Below, in pieces: positions 35,032 through 45,513 of a stretch of 64,000 nucleotides of DNA (the stretch's first letter is position 1; each line of letters starts with the position of its first letter). A program made the translations under genes and the position numbers. Below the pieces are notes generated by a model. The model ran no database searches and was not told where the DNA came from. It saw only the letters and a program-made list of their open reading frames with translations. Origin of the DNA: Rostratula benghalensis (lineage: Eukaryota; Chordata; Aves; Charadriiformes; Rostratulidae); the NCBI GenBank assembly GCA_013399305.1, contig VXAI01000641.1, positions 31,783-95,782 on the forward strand. Reading direction: 5' to 3'.

Positions 35032-35810
35032 CTTCTGTGATGTAGGTAAATCTGCAGCACAGGGTAAGGAGTAAAAATGAAATGGATGTGCCGCTCTGTG
35101 TCCCAACACAGTCACTGTGAGGGGACAAGATGTAGGTATCTTAATGGAGGGAATTATTTTCTTATAAAGATGAAGACTACTCCTGTGGAACAGTTCTGAA
35201 AAACTGTCTGTCCTGTGCCCAGTCTGAAATATTGTTCTTCAGCCACAAAGACAACTTCTCTTGCAGCCCAGTGCCTCTGCCAGGAAGGACCATTCCTTTC
35301 CTTTGGCCTGTCTTCGAGCTGAGAGCATCTTAGTGTCTTCCACCACCAAACTCTACTTCTGCAAAGGGCAAATCACTAATTTATTCATCTCTGACACAGG
35401 GTTTTTTTGGAAACAGGTTTGACAGACCCTGTAGTTACAAGCATAAATCAACAATGGCTCTTGCTGTATGTAAACGTATGTATTTATATTTATATATGCG
35501 AGTCTGTGTGTCTGTATACACACGCTCTTTAACAACTGCCAAGCTGTAAATTGCTCAGTTGTAACCTTCTTATCAAATTTGCCAGATTTAACCCACGCTT
35601 TCCCTTTGTGGTTTGGAAGGACACAGCCTCATGCTTCATGGCCTGAGTCTGCCACCAGTTGCTGCTGAACGGCTACCAAAAAATTCTCGGCTTAAGAAAG
35701 AAGATATCGCCCATCATCGCCGAGCACCGACAAGAGAATTCATTCCCAACTTAAACACCAGGAGAAACAGCCAGCCCACCTAATATAAAAGAAATTAAGG
35801 GAGTACTTAC

Positions 35811-35996
35811 CGGGCTCACGGAGAAAATCAGACTGAAGAGAAGTTGTTGGTGTCCCTGAGGGAAATTCCGTGCTTTTATATACCCCTGCTGACTGCCACC
35901 AGGATGTGCAACATACTTTGGGACACGGGGCATAATGGTTAGCCAGCAAAACATTTTGCTGTATAAGCTACTTCTAATTGCAATAATTGTTTTGAT
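35811..35996 (-). promoter_or_regulatory. Promoter and non-coding exon 1 of CBP-7
   Basis: TATAAAAG (35880-35873, minus). Exon 1 ends AGCCCG|GTAAGTAC at 35811. AATAATTGTTTTGAT (about 35982-35996) is the upstream element, and TTTTGCTGTAT (about 35954-35964) nearby also recurs at CBP-8. Confidence 0.8.
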
Positions 35997-35999
35997 ATC

Positions 36000-37605
36000 T
36001 GATAATGATTAGTAAATCGGCTCCGCATCATCGTGTGTGCGCAACACACCCTTTGTCTGACTTTAATCCTTAAGTAGTTTTTGTATTCGTTTTTATGACT
36101 AGTGCCATCTCCTGACCTCATTCGGATTCCAGAGGTCGGGAACCGGGCTCCGTTGGCTGAGCACGAGGAAGGCACCGCTTTGGCTTTGCTCGGGGGAAAT
36201 TCTCCGTGTTCTGCAGAAAAAATTCCACTATAGATCTAGAATCGTGTGGAGGTGGGAAAAGTGCAAATTTAATCTTTATTAGCGCCTGAGATGGGAGGGG
36301 TCATTTTTTCTGCCTGTTCAACATCCACCCAAGGAACTGCTTGCAGACCTGCGCAATCGAGTGCCCGCTGTCGCTGTCACCCAAGGAAGCACCGTGTGAG
36401 AACACGGAGTCATTTTATTCTCCTCCTGCTCCTTTTGTCACCTTCCAGGAGAGCTGTGCTGTTCTAGTAAGACACCTTTGAGCTGCTCGCCGTCCAGGAG
36501 GCACCATTTGAGTCAAAAATAAAGTCTTTTTGGGTACAGAATGAGTGTATAGAGTGTATAAAGAGTGTAGAGTGTATAAAGATAGAGTGTATAAAGATGA
36601 TTAAGTTTAAAACAAAACAAAACCACCTTAATAATGGCAAGGACTAGCTTTTTTTTTTTTCAAGAACTACTTGAAAGCCTCATGTGTTACAAGACAGAGA
36701 CACAAGTGTGTAAAAAGGAAGAGATGTCTCTAAGCAAAACCTCCTTTATCAATAGCTGGCACTATAGTGAGAGCACTAGATGTGATCAGTATTTCTGTGT
36801 GGTTATGGCAGACAAACATTACGTGGATTAGTGCCAGCGATGTCAAACACTCAACTTCCAACATTTTGGTTCTTTGTTGTTTTTTTTTAAATCCAAGTGA
36901 ACTAATGTAATTCCAGATTTTTGACTCTCAGTCACAGCTGTGGGAGGAAAGAAACCGCAGCCTATCTGAGTACAAAACCTTGGGTTTTCAGCCTCTTTGA
37001 CTTATCACTCAACATTTAATGTTTATATCATTATAATGTTTATGTTTAACGCTTATCTTTCATGGTTATATCATTCATATCACCAGATTTCTGGTGTTTT
37101 CAGGCCCCAATGGAAAAGAGAGCGCAGGGAGCTTATCCGGTTAAGGTCTTGCATCAGAAGATGAACGAGTCTTGTCAGGCATCAGTGGGCAGCCCTTGAT
37201 TTGACAGCTTTGCCAGTCAGCAATTCTTCGTTAACTCCTCAGTTAATGTGAATCCTCCTGGTTTCCTACGGTTGGGTTGAGAAATATCAATTTAGAGGAG
37301 GAACCCTGGGCCCCGCTGCTGTTTCTCACCTTCCAGCACCACTGGCAAGCGGCAGCACTTCCATCACCCACCCAACTATTTTCGATCCGGATTGTGAAGC
37401 AGAAAAAAGGAATATTGTGTGCAAAACCTGTTTATCAGCTCCATATAACCCTCACGTGCATCTAGACTCACTCCAGTTCCAGTAAGGGGCAGGGACACTT
37501 CTAGGTGACTTTGTCAAGGGTCGGAGGATAAAATAAAACACGAGGTGTGCAATGCTTGTAACGTGACTTGGAATTAAGAATAAAGTCGTGATCACATCAC
37601 TTAAG
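36000..37605. other. Spacer between the divergent promoters of CBP-7 and CBP-8
   Basis: No gene is seen. It holds a short minisatellite (36540-36599) and a poly-T run near 36650. Confidence 0.45.
36540..36599. repeat. Short minisatellite, unit near AGAGTGTATAAAG
   Basis: About four irregular units with AGTGTATA cores. Some look like TATA boxes, but no donor follows. Confidence 0.7.
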
Positions 37606-37787
37606 AGAACAATTAGGACAATTAAAGAAATAATCCATACAGCAAAACAGCGTTTGGCAACGCGTAGGAAGCTCTTGCACAAAGCATGGCTCACATCCCA
37701 CTGGTGGTCTGAGAAGAGTATATAAGAGCTCTCTGAATGCTCCAGTTCCATCATCGACAGCTCCTCATCCTCACTTCTTCAGACCCG
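37606..37787 (+). promoter_or_regulatory. Promoter and non-coding exon 1 of CBP-8
   Basis: TATATAAG at 37719-37726. Exon 1 ends AGACCCG|GTGAGT at 37787. Upstream AGAACAATTA (37606-37615) and ATACAGCAAAA (about 37637-37647) match, in reverse, the two elements of CBP-7 at like distance, although the rest of the promoter has diverged. Confidence 0.78.
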
Positions 37788-38323
37788 GTGAGTTGAATCT
37801 CCTTCGTTCTCTCTATGAACCATCAGGAAAATGCTGTCAGGATTTAACTGAGGACTTAAGTCTTCTGCAGGAAGTCTGGTGCTAAGCAATGCCTTTTGTT
37901 AGGTGTTATTTTTTACAGATATTTAAATGTAGGCCTTTGTAGAGACAGCTGATGAATTATGGGACTGGGCTTTCACAGGCACTTGGATCAACTCAATATT
38001 GTCGTTCAGGTCCAGAGCTGTGTATAATAATCCCACAAAATCTAGAAGATGAGCTACTTCCAAAGACACACGGACTTTGGCTTTGTTCTCCATGATTACC
38101 AGTATTTCTAGAGCAGCAGAAAGTACCTGGAGAAGTACCAGGTGTTAGTTCATGCGTGCTCAGAAAAAAATTGTGAGAGAGAAACCTGAATCATTCTAAA
38201 TACTTATTCTATCCTTTCTTCATGCTCATGAAAGACATCAGATCTGCAAGCCTTTGCCTTTTGGCGTGTGGGCATTGAACTTATACTTTATCTCCTACTG
38301 CAGATTTACCTACATCACAGAAG

Positions 38324-39040
38324 ATGTCTTCAGGAGGACAGCTCGTGAGCAGTAGATGCTCCTCACCCTGCAGGGTAACCTGCACAGAGCCATACGTGAA
38401 CGCCTGGAACCAGCCCTGTGTCACCTCCTGCGGGGACTCCCGTGCCATAGTCTATGCACCACCCGTTGTCGTCACCTTCCCAGGCCCCATCCTCAGCTCC
38501 TGCCCTCAGGAGAGCGTCGTGGGCACCTCCTTTCCAACACCCATTGGGGGTTATCCAGTGCCAAGAGGCCCTCTTGAGTCAGCGGGCCCCTATGGAGGAA
38601 GCGGTTCATTAGGGGTGGGTGGCTCCTACGGTGGGGGCAGCTCCATGGGGATGGGTGGCTCCTACGGTGGGGGCAGCTCCATGGGGATGGGTGGCTCCTA
38701 CGGAGGTGGCAGCTCCATGGGGATGGGTGGCTCCTACGGAGGTGGCAGCTCCATGAGCATGAGTGGCTCCTACGGTGGGGGCAGGTCATTTGGCAGATCC
38801 TATGGAGGCAGAAGATCCTTCAGCTCCAGGAGCTCCTACGGCGGGGGCCTTGGGGGCTTGTATGGAGGAGGCAGCTCCTACGACAGGGGCTTTGGGGGCT
38901 CCTGTGGTGGAGGCAGGTCCTACGGCGGGGGTTCCTTTGGAGGAGGCCGGTCCTTTGGTGGGAGCAGCTCCCTGTGTGGTGGGGGCTCCTCTGGTTACCT
39001 GAGGTTTGGCGGAGGAAGCTGTGGCTCCGGGTACCTCTGA
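38324..39040 (+). CDS. CBP-8, long Gly-rich corneous beta-protein (238 aa), twin of CBP-7
   Basis: Same length and domain order as CBP-7: Cys-rich N-terminus, beta core (43-64), four [16 protein letters not shown] units (99-146), then Ser/Arg/Phe and Gly/Tyr blocks and GGSCGSGYL. The core reads [10 protein letters not shown], not [10 protein letters not shown]. That is a change also seen in CBP-9 and CBP-11. Residue 79 is Val, not Gly. The remaining protein is the same by eye. The start at 38324 lies 21 bp past the acceptor (CTGCAG, ending 38303); the intron is 37788-38303. Promoter, exon 1 and intron are unlike those of CBP-7, so the two copies may be expressed differently while making nearly the same protein. 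Confidence 0.92.
   Translation: MSSGGQLVSSRCSSPCRVTCTEPYVNAWNQPCVTSCGDSRAIVYAPPVVVTFPGPILSSCPQESVVGTSFPTPIGGYPVPRGPLESAGPYGGSGSLGVGGSYGGGSSMGMGGSYGGGSSMGMGGSYGGGSSMGMGGSYGGGSSMSMSGSYGGGRSFGRSYGGRRSFSSRSSYGGGLGGLYGGGSSYDRGFGGSCGGGRSYGGGSFGGGRSFGGSSSLCGGGSSGYLRFGGGSCGSGYL
38618..38761 (+). repeat. 36-bp coding minisatellite in CBP-8
   Basis: Four tandem 36-base units, GGTGGCTCCTACGG-type, encode [12 protein letters not shown]. Confidence 0.8.
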
Positions 39041-39227
39041 AGGGGCCGTGCCTGGCGCTGCAGTGGCCCTGGTTTGTGCTGAGCTCGCAGGGGAAGCTGC
39101 CACCCCATGATGTCCAAGCGATGGACTTTGCTGGCCCGCGCGGAGCGGTATCGCTTCCCAAAGCCCTGGGAAACCTCCTCGGTGCCCTGGGCGCCCGTGT
39201 TCACCACATGTACCCTGCACTTCCCTC

Positions 39228-39247
39228 ATTAAAAATGTCTTGCATCA
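39228..39247 (+). terminator. Polyadenylation module of CBP-8
   Basis: ATTAAA (39228-39233), AATGTCT, TGCATCA (39241-39247). The 3' untranslated region is about 200 bp. Confidence 0.78.
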
Positions 39248-41147
39248 ATATTTTTGCCTGATGTTTTCTTTTTCCTCTTTTCACCTACAAACCCCTTTGA
39301 CTGTGTAACCCCGTGCCATGTAGCCACCTGACAGCAGCCCAAAGTTCTCTGCCCTAAGTCTTTAGGAGCCGGTGGGGACTGTGGAGCGGTGTGAAATGTC
39401 ACACCCTGTGACACATTTTCAGGTTTCACACCGCCAAACTGGAATTCAGCTTCCTGACGATGGGTGTTTTACCTCCCAGCTGCGAGGCTTCATAATGACC
39501 GCAATCAAATTATCTAATTGTTTTCAAATTGAGCCTCTTTCTTCAGTCCTATTAACATTTTGCTTGGAGCTGAGGAGTTTCTTTCTGCAGCCATTAAATA
39601 AGTCACAGATTAAAACGCCTTTACTTCTTTAAATAAGGGCAACTTAAGTAATTGCTTAATAGTGTGAGTATCCTCTAGAGTATTTTAAAATTTTTTTCTA
39701 TATCCAGTAACATTTGGGGGTTGGGCCTCGATGAGATTATGGTCCCTTCCAACCCAAACCATTCTATGATTTCTGTGAGTCTATGACTCTCTGATTCAGA
39801 AAAGCCATCAATGAAAATTTTTGTTATTTCCATTTTCACCCTAGTTTTAATGAAGAGATAAAAGTCAGATTTTTCAAAACGGGACCAAGAGCCTACAGGG
39901 ATAGTCTGTGTTTTCTGTCTTCTGAACTGTGCTAATAGTCCCTGTGCTGCAGTTCATCCTTCTTGACTTTCTGAACAAGAACCATTCTGTAGTTTGATGT
40001 GAAGTTTAAAAACAATTAAGTTTGGGTTTTTTTTTTAATCTTTCTTTGATTCCTGATCTCCCCCATGTGTTTTCCAAGTAACATCAAATGGAGCAGAGCT
40101 GGGTTTTAACACAATTTTAGCATTTAATGGTCTGCTCTCGGAGACTTACCCATCAGTCTCCTTGTGTTTCTACTCCCAGTGATAGTTACGGAGAACAGCA
40201 ACAGGAGGTGTTATTTCTGGTCTCGTGTCACTCACCACTTATGAAAGTCTCTCTTGCACAGCCCTGTGATATTAAAGCACATCATCCTGTCATATAACTG
40301 CAGCTCTTTGATGGGACCGCCATCTAAAGACATTCATAAATGTCTTCAGGTATTTAACACGGCAAGTTCAAGGTGAAAAAGCTCAGAAATCAAGTAAGGC
40401 TTTTTTTTGGTTGATTTTCTCTGGTTGCCATTCACAGTCCCCAAGGAAATGTATTTTTTATTGGTTTGCATTCTTTAGGCACCCTTGGTAATGTATTTAA
40501 GTTCCCTAAACCTCAGACATCTCCAGGGAACTGTGATGATGCCTATAAACTGATTCTAAATGAAATACGGTGACAGAATGGATGAACAAATGGGCTCCTT
40601 CAGAAGAGACGAGTTGGGCTACATCACAGGGGGTAAAATAAAAGATACTAATGAATTTCCAGTCTTCAGCTGACCATGTCTTATCTCTTATGCTGATTTT
40701 CTTTCCCCGTTGTACAGGGAGAGATAGTGTCAAGCAGCCTGAGATCTTCTGAAAAGCTCTCATCTATATGGCATTTTAAATCTTGACATGAAATGAAACA
40801 GCTGCACTGACGAAATATGATTTATTCGAGGGTTGTCCCTGGCAAGTGACTTCTGGTTGCTATCTGTTCACACACCAGCACAGAACATTGAGTCATCAAC
40901 CTCAGAAACCTCCGTGCCCTACGGAGAAGCAACGCTGAACTGTTTCATGTGCTTAAATTTTGAGTGCTTCATTCAACCACTCTTTTCTCAACACCTTTAT
41001 TACTTAAGCAATTACTATCATATTACCATAAAACCCCATAATTGTTGCTCACAGGCTACGGAACCAGCTCTAGGAGGCCTAACGAGCTAGTGGAATGGAT
41101 AGGACCAAAACGGTCTTGTGGAGAAAGAACAGCTGAACAAAATTTGA
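39248..41147. other. Intergenic region between convergent CBP-8 and CBP-9
   Basis: A CR1 stub (39718-39790) is the only element recognised. No gene is seen. Confidence 0.5.
39718..39790 (+). mobile_element. CR1 3'-end stub
   Basis: TTGGGCCTCGATGAGATTAT, then GGTCCCTTCCAACCC and ATTCTATGATTTCTGTG, with a degraded tail. Confidence 0.75.
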
Positions 41148-41167
41148 TGATGCAGGAGGATTTTAAT
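41148..41167 (-). terminator. Polyadenylation module of CBP-9
   Basis: Minus strand: ATTAAA (41167-41162), ATCCTCC, TGCATCA (41154-41148). Confidence 0.75.
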
Positions 41168-41609
41168 AGAAAAGGGAAATGGCATACACTGCAGAATGAG
41201 ATGGCACACAACACAAAAGTGACACATCCTCGGTACCAGGGATGGGAAGGGCACAGCATTCACTGCCCACAAAGAGTCCATTCTCCACCGGTTGTTCTTC
41301 TCCTGTCACAGCTTCTTTGACAACCTCTGTGTCAGGCCTTTCACGTCTATATTTTTCTTACATTGGCACAATGAGAGCAGGGATCTAGCATTGTGAGATG
41401 ATTAACAGCAGCTGTCATTAGTGATAGACAAAGTGAAAAATGCACGAAAGAGGTGTGGGCCCAGTTTTCAGAGGTACCGAGCAAGGGTGGTTCCCGTGGC
41501 TGATGAAATGGGTTTTCACCATCCCCTGAGAGTCAGCCCCAGCTGCGGATCTGGATCTTGTGTTTTCGTCTCCTAAGTTGCTGTGTGCTCTGCAGGTATT
41601 CGGGCTGCC

Positions 41610-42161
41610 TTAAAGTGAGCCACAGCTTCCACGGCGGGAGCCACGGCTCCTCCTGTAGGACCTCCTGCTGTAGCAGCCACCGATCCGTGAGGAGCCTCCA
41701 TACCCAGATCCATAGGAACCCCCCATGCCTGACAAGCCCCCATACCCAAAGGAACCCCCAGATCCATAGGAACCTCCCATCCCTGACATGCCCCCAGAGC
41801 CAAAGGAGCCTCCCATGCCTGACAAGCCCCCATACCCAAAGGAACCCCCAGATCCATAGGAACCCCCCATCCCTAACATGCCCCCAGAACCAAAGGAACC
41901 CCCCATCCCTGATGAACTGTCAGAGCTAAATGGGATGATAGGACCATAGGACTGGGGGAATGATGTTCCCACAATGCTCTCCTGAGGACAGCTGCTGATA
42001 ATTGGGCCCGGGAAGGTGAGGACAACTGGCGGGGCGTACACCACGGCTCTGGAGTCCCCACATGATGTCACACAGGGACCAAGGCTGTTGCTGTAGGACC
42101 ACGGCGGTGGGCATGTCACCTCACAGGGGGGCAGGCACCGGGAGCTGACGTTGCCGTACAT
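41610..42161 (-). CDS. CBP-9, Gly/Met-rich corneous beta-protein (183 aa)
   Basis: N-terminus [17 protein letters not shown], then [11 protein letters not shown] (28-38). The core is at 41-62, with [22 protein letters not shown]. Residues 85-144 are two nearly perfect 30-residue repeats ([20 protein letters not shown]...FGYGGLS), and the tail is basic and Ser-rich ([21 protein letters not shown]). The last Cys is followed by Gly-Ser-Leu, not Gly-Pro-Cys. The start at 42161 follows the acceptor (exon 2 begins 42184); the intron is 42185-42668. It is the inverted paralogue of CBP-10: coding sequence and part of the 3' untranslated region (AGCTGCGGATCTGGATCTTG against the reverse of 45105-45130) correspond. 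Because it is more diverged than the CBP-7/8 pair, that duplication is probably older. Confidence 0.9.
   Translation of the reverse strand: MYGNVSSRCLPPCEVTCPPPWSYSNSLGPCVTSCGDSRAVVYAPPVVLTFPGPIISSCPQESIVGTSFPQSYGPIIPFSSDSSSGMGGSFGSGGMLGMGGSYGSGGSFGYGGLSGMGGSFGSGGMSGMGGSYGSGGSFGYGGLSGMGGSYGSGYGGSSRIGGCYSRRSYRRSRGSRRGSCGSL
41730..41909 (-). repeat. 90-bp coding duplication in CBP-9
   Basis: Two tandem 90-base units encode the 30-residue repeat. GACAAGCCCCCATACCC recurs at 41731 and 41821 exactly one period apart. Confidence 0.82.
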
Positions 42162-42668
42162 TGTTCTCAGGGTCTGAGGTGAAGCTGGGTTGAAAAAACA
42201 TGAAAACATACGGTAAAGAAACAATCACAGCCGGGTGCTGATAGGTGCTCAACACAACGTGAGAGCAATGGGGTTAGGGAAGCAGATTAGATCCTTCTTC
42301 ATCCTTCCTACTCCTCTCTCAAACCCTCCTGTCCTCTGATCCATCCCCTTCCTCTCTTTTTACCCCCATGGAAGATGCGTAGGACTTCAGTAGGGTTTAG
42401 CCTTATATTTGCACCTCAAGTTTTGAAAGCCGTAAGGAAAAAAAAAAAAAGTAATAAAGCAACTCTTAAAACTCTATCTTTAAATAAAAAATTTCCTTCT
42501 TACCACCATCTACAAGGTACCACAGTGATTCTCCTACGAAAAGTAAGGTTTCACTGTGACATCGCTAAATCAGAGAATACAGCCACAAGAAAGTGTCCTC
42601 ATTTAAAACTATCACTGCAGAGACATAGCCATAACAGATATAAAATTATTAGCTTAAATCAAACTCAC

Positions 42669-42855
42669 CTAGAGCACCAGGGCAGGTAAGTCAGGAGAAG
42701 TTTTCAGGAGACTGTTTTAGGAACCGAGATGTTCCTGCTTTTATACAGTTTTGCAGGCAGCTTTAGGGAAGTGAAGCACCTCATAAAATCTTTAGCACTT
42801 ACTAAACTATGGGTTTTCTGTTCTGGGTGACTCCTCTAATACCTGTAATTATTTT
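42669..42855 (-). promoter_or_regulatory. Promoter and non-coding exon 1 of CBP-9
   Basis: TATAAAAG (42745-42738, minus). Exon 1 ends GCTCTAG|GTGAGTT at 42669. CTGTAATTATTTT (42843-42855) is the upstream element, about 98 bp before the TATA box. Confidence 0.8.
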
Positions 42856-43740
42856 CATTGTTTCAAATTAGTAAATCATTCACAGCCCTTCACAGAGTGA
42901 CTCTCGGATAATAAATTTGGGCTTTTTATTGTGTTGAAATTGTGCTGCCGATTCCTACGCAACATCAAACATCATTCTGCTGACTCTGCTGGATTCACAA
43001 TGGAAACGGACTGACCATTGATTACTATTTTTTCCTAATGGTTCACCAAGAAGTGTCCGCCCCAGAAAGATCAGCCCTGCAAGTCTCCTTTCTGGAATGG
43101 CCTGACCCCAACGCTGAGCAACATAAGACCATTCTGAAGTTCAACCTTACTTCTAAACCTGAGACCCACCGTGGAGCACAAAGGCCTGGTGATCTTTGGG
43201 GCTGTGGTCCCCACTGGCACCTCAGCACCAGGCTTTAAGCAGGACATCCCGAAGTGAGTTTTGAGCCATTCTTGGGTAAAATTACTCAGAGCTTATGGGA
43301 GATGTCATGTGTCACCTCAGTCACAATGAGCTGGGCTTTGAAAGACTCTTTGCAGGGCCTTGTCCTGGCCGGTGCTCAAGAATAATTTGCGAGGCCTGAT
43401 TCTGTCATGGTGCTTTATCCCCCATTTGGTCAACAGATACAGGCGGGGTCCGTCCCCCCCCTTCCCCCAACCAAGGTGGGGTTGGACGAGTCCACTTGGG
43501 AGGTTTTATACCTAAAGCTGAGGCTTACAAGTAAATTGTGGGGCTGACACATCAGCAAGCCACCTTCCTTAAAGCCATTAAAGACAAGTAAACAGAGAGA
43601 TCAACTGCTCTTTTAGTCGGACCAGACTGATGCCAAAAGGATTCTTTCCATTAAGTGGGAGACAAAAGGAATCTGCTGGGTGTTGGATATATGTCACTCA
43701 AAGTAGGGCTGGAAAGGGATCACTAAGTATGATTTGAAAT
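42856..43740. other. Spacer between divergent CBP-9 and CBP-10
   Basis: No gene is seen. A C-rich run lies at about 43452-43466. Confidence 0.45.
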
Positions 43741-43915
43741 GAAAACAATTACAAGGCTTAGGAGAGTACCTTTTTCTTGGTAAGTGACAAGAATTTCATG
43801 AATAGTGGATGACCTCATAACCTTCCTATTGTCTAAGAAAGTATATAAACAAGTAGAGAACTAAGAAATCTTCCATTCTTCCAGCTCCACTGACTTATTC
43901 CTCCAGGACAACCAG
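43741..43915 (+). promoter_or_regulatory. Promoter and non-coding exon 1 of CBP-10
   Basis: TATATAAA at 43842-43849. Exon 1 ends ACAACCAG|GTAAGTC at 43915. GAAAACAATTACAAG (43741-43755) is the reverse form of the CBP-9 element, as expected for the opposite strand, and lies about 90-100 bp from the TATA box. Confidence 0.8.
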
Positions 43916-44520
43916 GTAAGTCTAACTTTATTGCACTTCTTTGTAGCTATAGAATACTTAAAAATTCTAGAATACCTAAGAATACTTCATACTTCCTTCT
44001 TTTTATCTTGCAAAATGCTAACAGTTTTAGAAAAGCTGAGATGAAGCAAAGAGTAGATTCATCAAGGCTTCTTAGAAAAGCTGGGGGAAAGAAAGGGAAG
44101 ATCAGAGCAAGGAATTCTGTTGCTTTCCTCTGGAGACTTTCTGAAGCTACAGGGAAATCTTCCTGTGGGTCTTCCTTGAAAAGAGAACAAATGGGATTTT
44201 TCTGAACAAGGAATTGAATAAGGATTGGGTAGTTTAGTCTCAGAGAAGAGAGTACTATTTTTTTAGAGATTCAAAAGATTAAGAGATGGAGATGGTACAC
44301 AGAGGAAGAACAAGAACTGAGAAGCTTTAAAAGAGGTCAGTCAAGAAGGAAATAGCAGGGAAAATGGAGGCTGTAAGGGATGGTTGAACTGGGAGCAGCC
44401 AAGCAACTGGAGGAGAAGGACAAGGTGCACCAGGTTCATGCTGGGAACCTGTTGGCACCTGACTGTGATGGTTTGCTGACTGCATGTTGTCTTTCCCAGC
44501 TTCACCTCCACTCCCCAAGA

Positions 44521-45066
44521 ATGATGTCAAACAAAATTAGCTCTGAGTGCTTGCCTGCCTGCGAGGTGACCTGCTCACAGCCATGTGCCTACAGCAGAAG
44601 CCTTGAGCCCTGCGTTGCATCATGTGGGGACTCCAGAGCCATCGTGTACCCCCCACCAGTTGTCATCACCTTCCCGGGCCCAACTCTCAGCAGCTGCTCT
44701 CAGGAGAGCATTGTGGGAACATCGATTCCCCAGCCCATTGGTGCTTTGATGTATGGCTCTGATGAGCAAAGTGGGATGGGTGGGGCTTCCTTTGGATCTG
44801 GGGCCTCCTTTGGATATGGAGGCTCCTCAGGGGTGGGAGGTTCCTTTGGATCTGGGGGCTCCTTTGGGTATGGGGGCTCCTTTGGTTCTGGTGGTATGTC
44901 AGGAATGGGGGGCTCCTGTGGGGTTGGAGGTATGTCAGGGATGAGGGGATCCTTTGGATCTGGGGGTTCCTTTGGGTATGGAGGCTCCTCTGGGGTGGGA
45001 AGCTGCTACAGCAGGCGGTCCTACAGCAGCCGTGGCTCCCGCCTTGGAAACTGTGGGTCATTCTAA
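44521..45066 (+). CDS. CBP-10, Gly-rich corneous beta-protein (181 aa)
   Basis: N-terminus MMSNKISSECLPACEVTC, with PCVASCGDSR at 30-39. The core is at 42-63, [22 protein letters not shown]. Two usually fixed positions differ: Thr for Ile after PGP, and Ser for Pro in SSCPQ. Residues 85-160 are Gly/Ser/Phe/Met repeats ([21 protein letters not shown]), and the tail SCYSRRSYSSRGSRLGNCGSF matches that of CBP-9. Two ATGs in a row (44521, 44524) could both start it. The acceptor TTTCCCAG ends at 44499, so the longer upstream frame (from 44380) is intron; the intron is 43916-44499. It is convergent with CBP-11. Confidence 0.9.
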   Translation: MMSNKISSECLPACEVTCSQPCAYSRSLEPCVASCGDSRAIVYPPPVVITFPGPTLSSCSQESIVGTSIPQPIGALMYGSDEQSGMGGASFGSGASFGYGGSSGVGGSFGSGGSFGYGGSFGSGGMSGMGGSCGVGGMSGMRGSFGSGGSFGYGGSSGVGSCYSRRSYSSRGSRLGNCGSF

Positions 45067-45486
45067 GCAACCCCAACACCCACGCAACACCTCAGGAGGT
45101 GAAAACGCAAGATCCGGATCCGCAGCTGGGGTTGGCTTTCAGAGATGGCGAAAGCCCATTGCATCAATGGGAGCCACCCTTGCTCGATACCTCTGAAGCT
45201 GGGCCTGCACCTTTCTCCCATGCCATGCCTCATCTTCTATCAGTAAGCAGTTTCATGTGATGGCTTCTCTCTTTAAATTCTTGTTAGTCTGGTACTATGT
45301 CCCTTCTGGTGGAGTGAAAATGCTTCGGAATTTGCAAGTGGGACCTTGCTGCAAAGATTTCAGCTTTACCTCGTGATGTGCGGTGCCTTTGTTCATCGAC
45401 ACGGATGGTCTGGCTGCCTTTGGACTCCGGAGTAGACCATTAATGAACTGCACCATTCCATTCTGTAGCACTTAATTGCATGTCAT

Positions 45487-45513
45487 ATTAAAAAAAACCC
45501 CCTTGTTGAATCA
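45487..45513 (+). terminator. Polyadenylation module of CBP-10
   Basis: ATTAAA (45487-45492) in an A-rich run, then CCCCCTTGT and TGAATCA, a weakened form of TGCATCA. The 3' untranslated region is about 430 bp. Confidence 0.65.

Larger units (their letters stand above)
34111..35057 (-). repeat. Left arm of a near-identical inverted repeat (about 947 bp)
   Basis: Matches 38298-39244 in reverse, with only about a dozen differences by eye. It begins at the CTGCAG of the intron acceptor and ends just past the poly(A) signal, so it equals exon 2 of CBP-7. Confidence 0.88.
38298..39244 (+). repeat. Right arm of the inverted repeat (about 947 bp)
   Basis: Reverse match of 34111-35057 across a spacer of about 3.24 kb. 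It starts at CTGCAG of the acceptor and ends at the TCTTGCA just past the ATTAAA signal. Confidence 0.88.
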
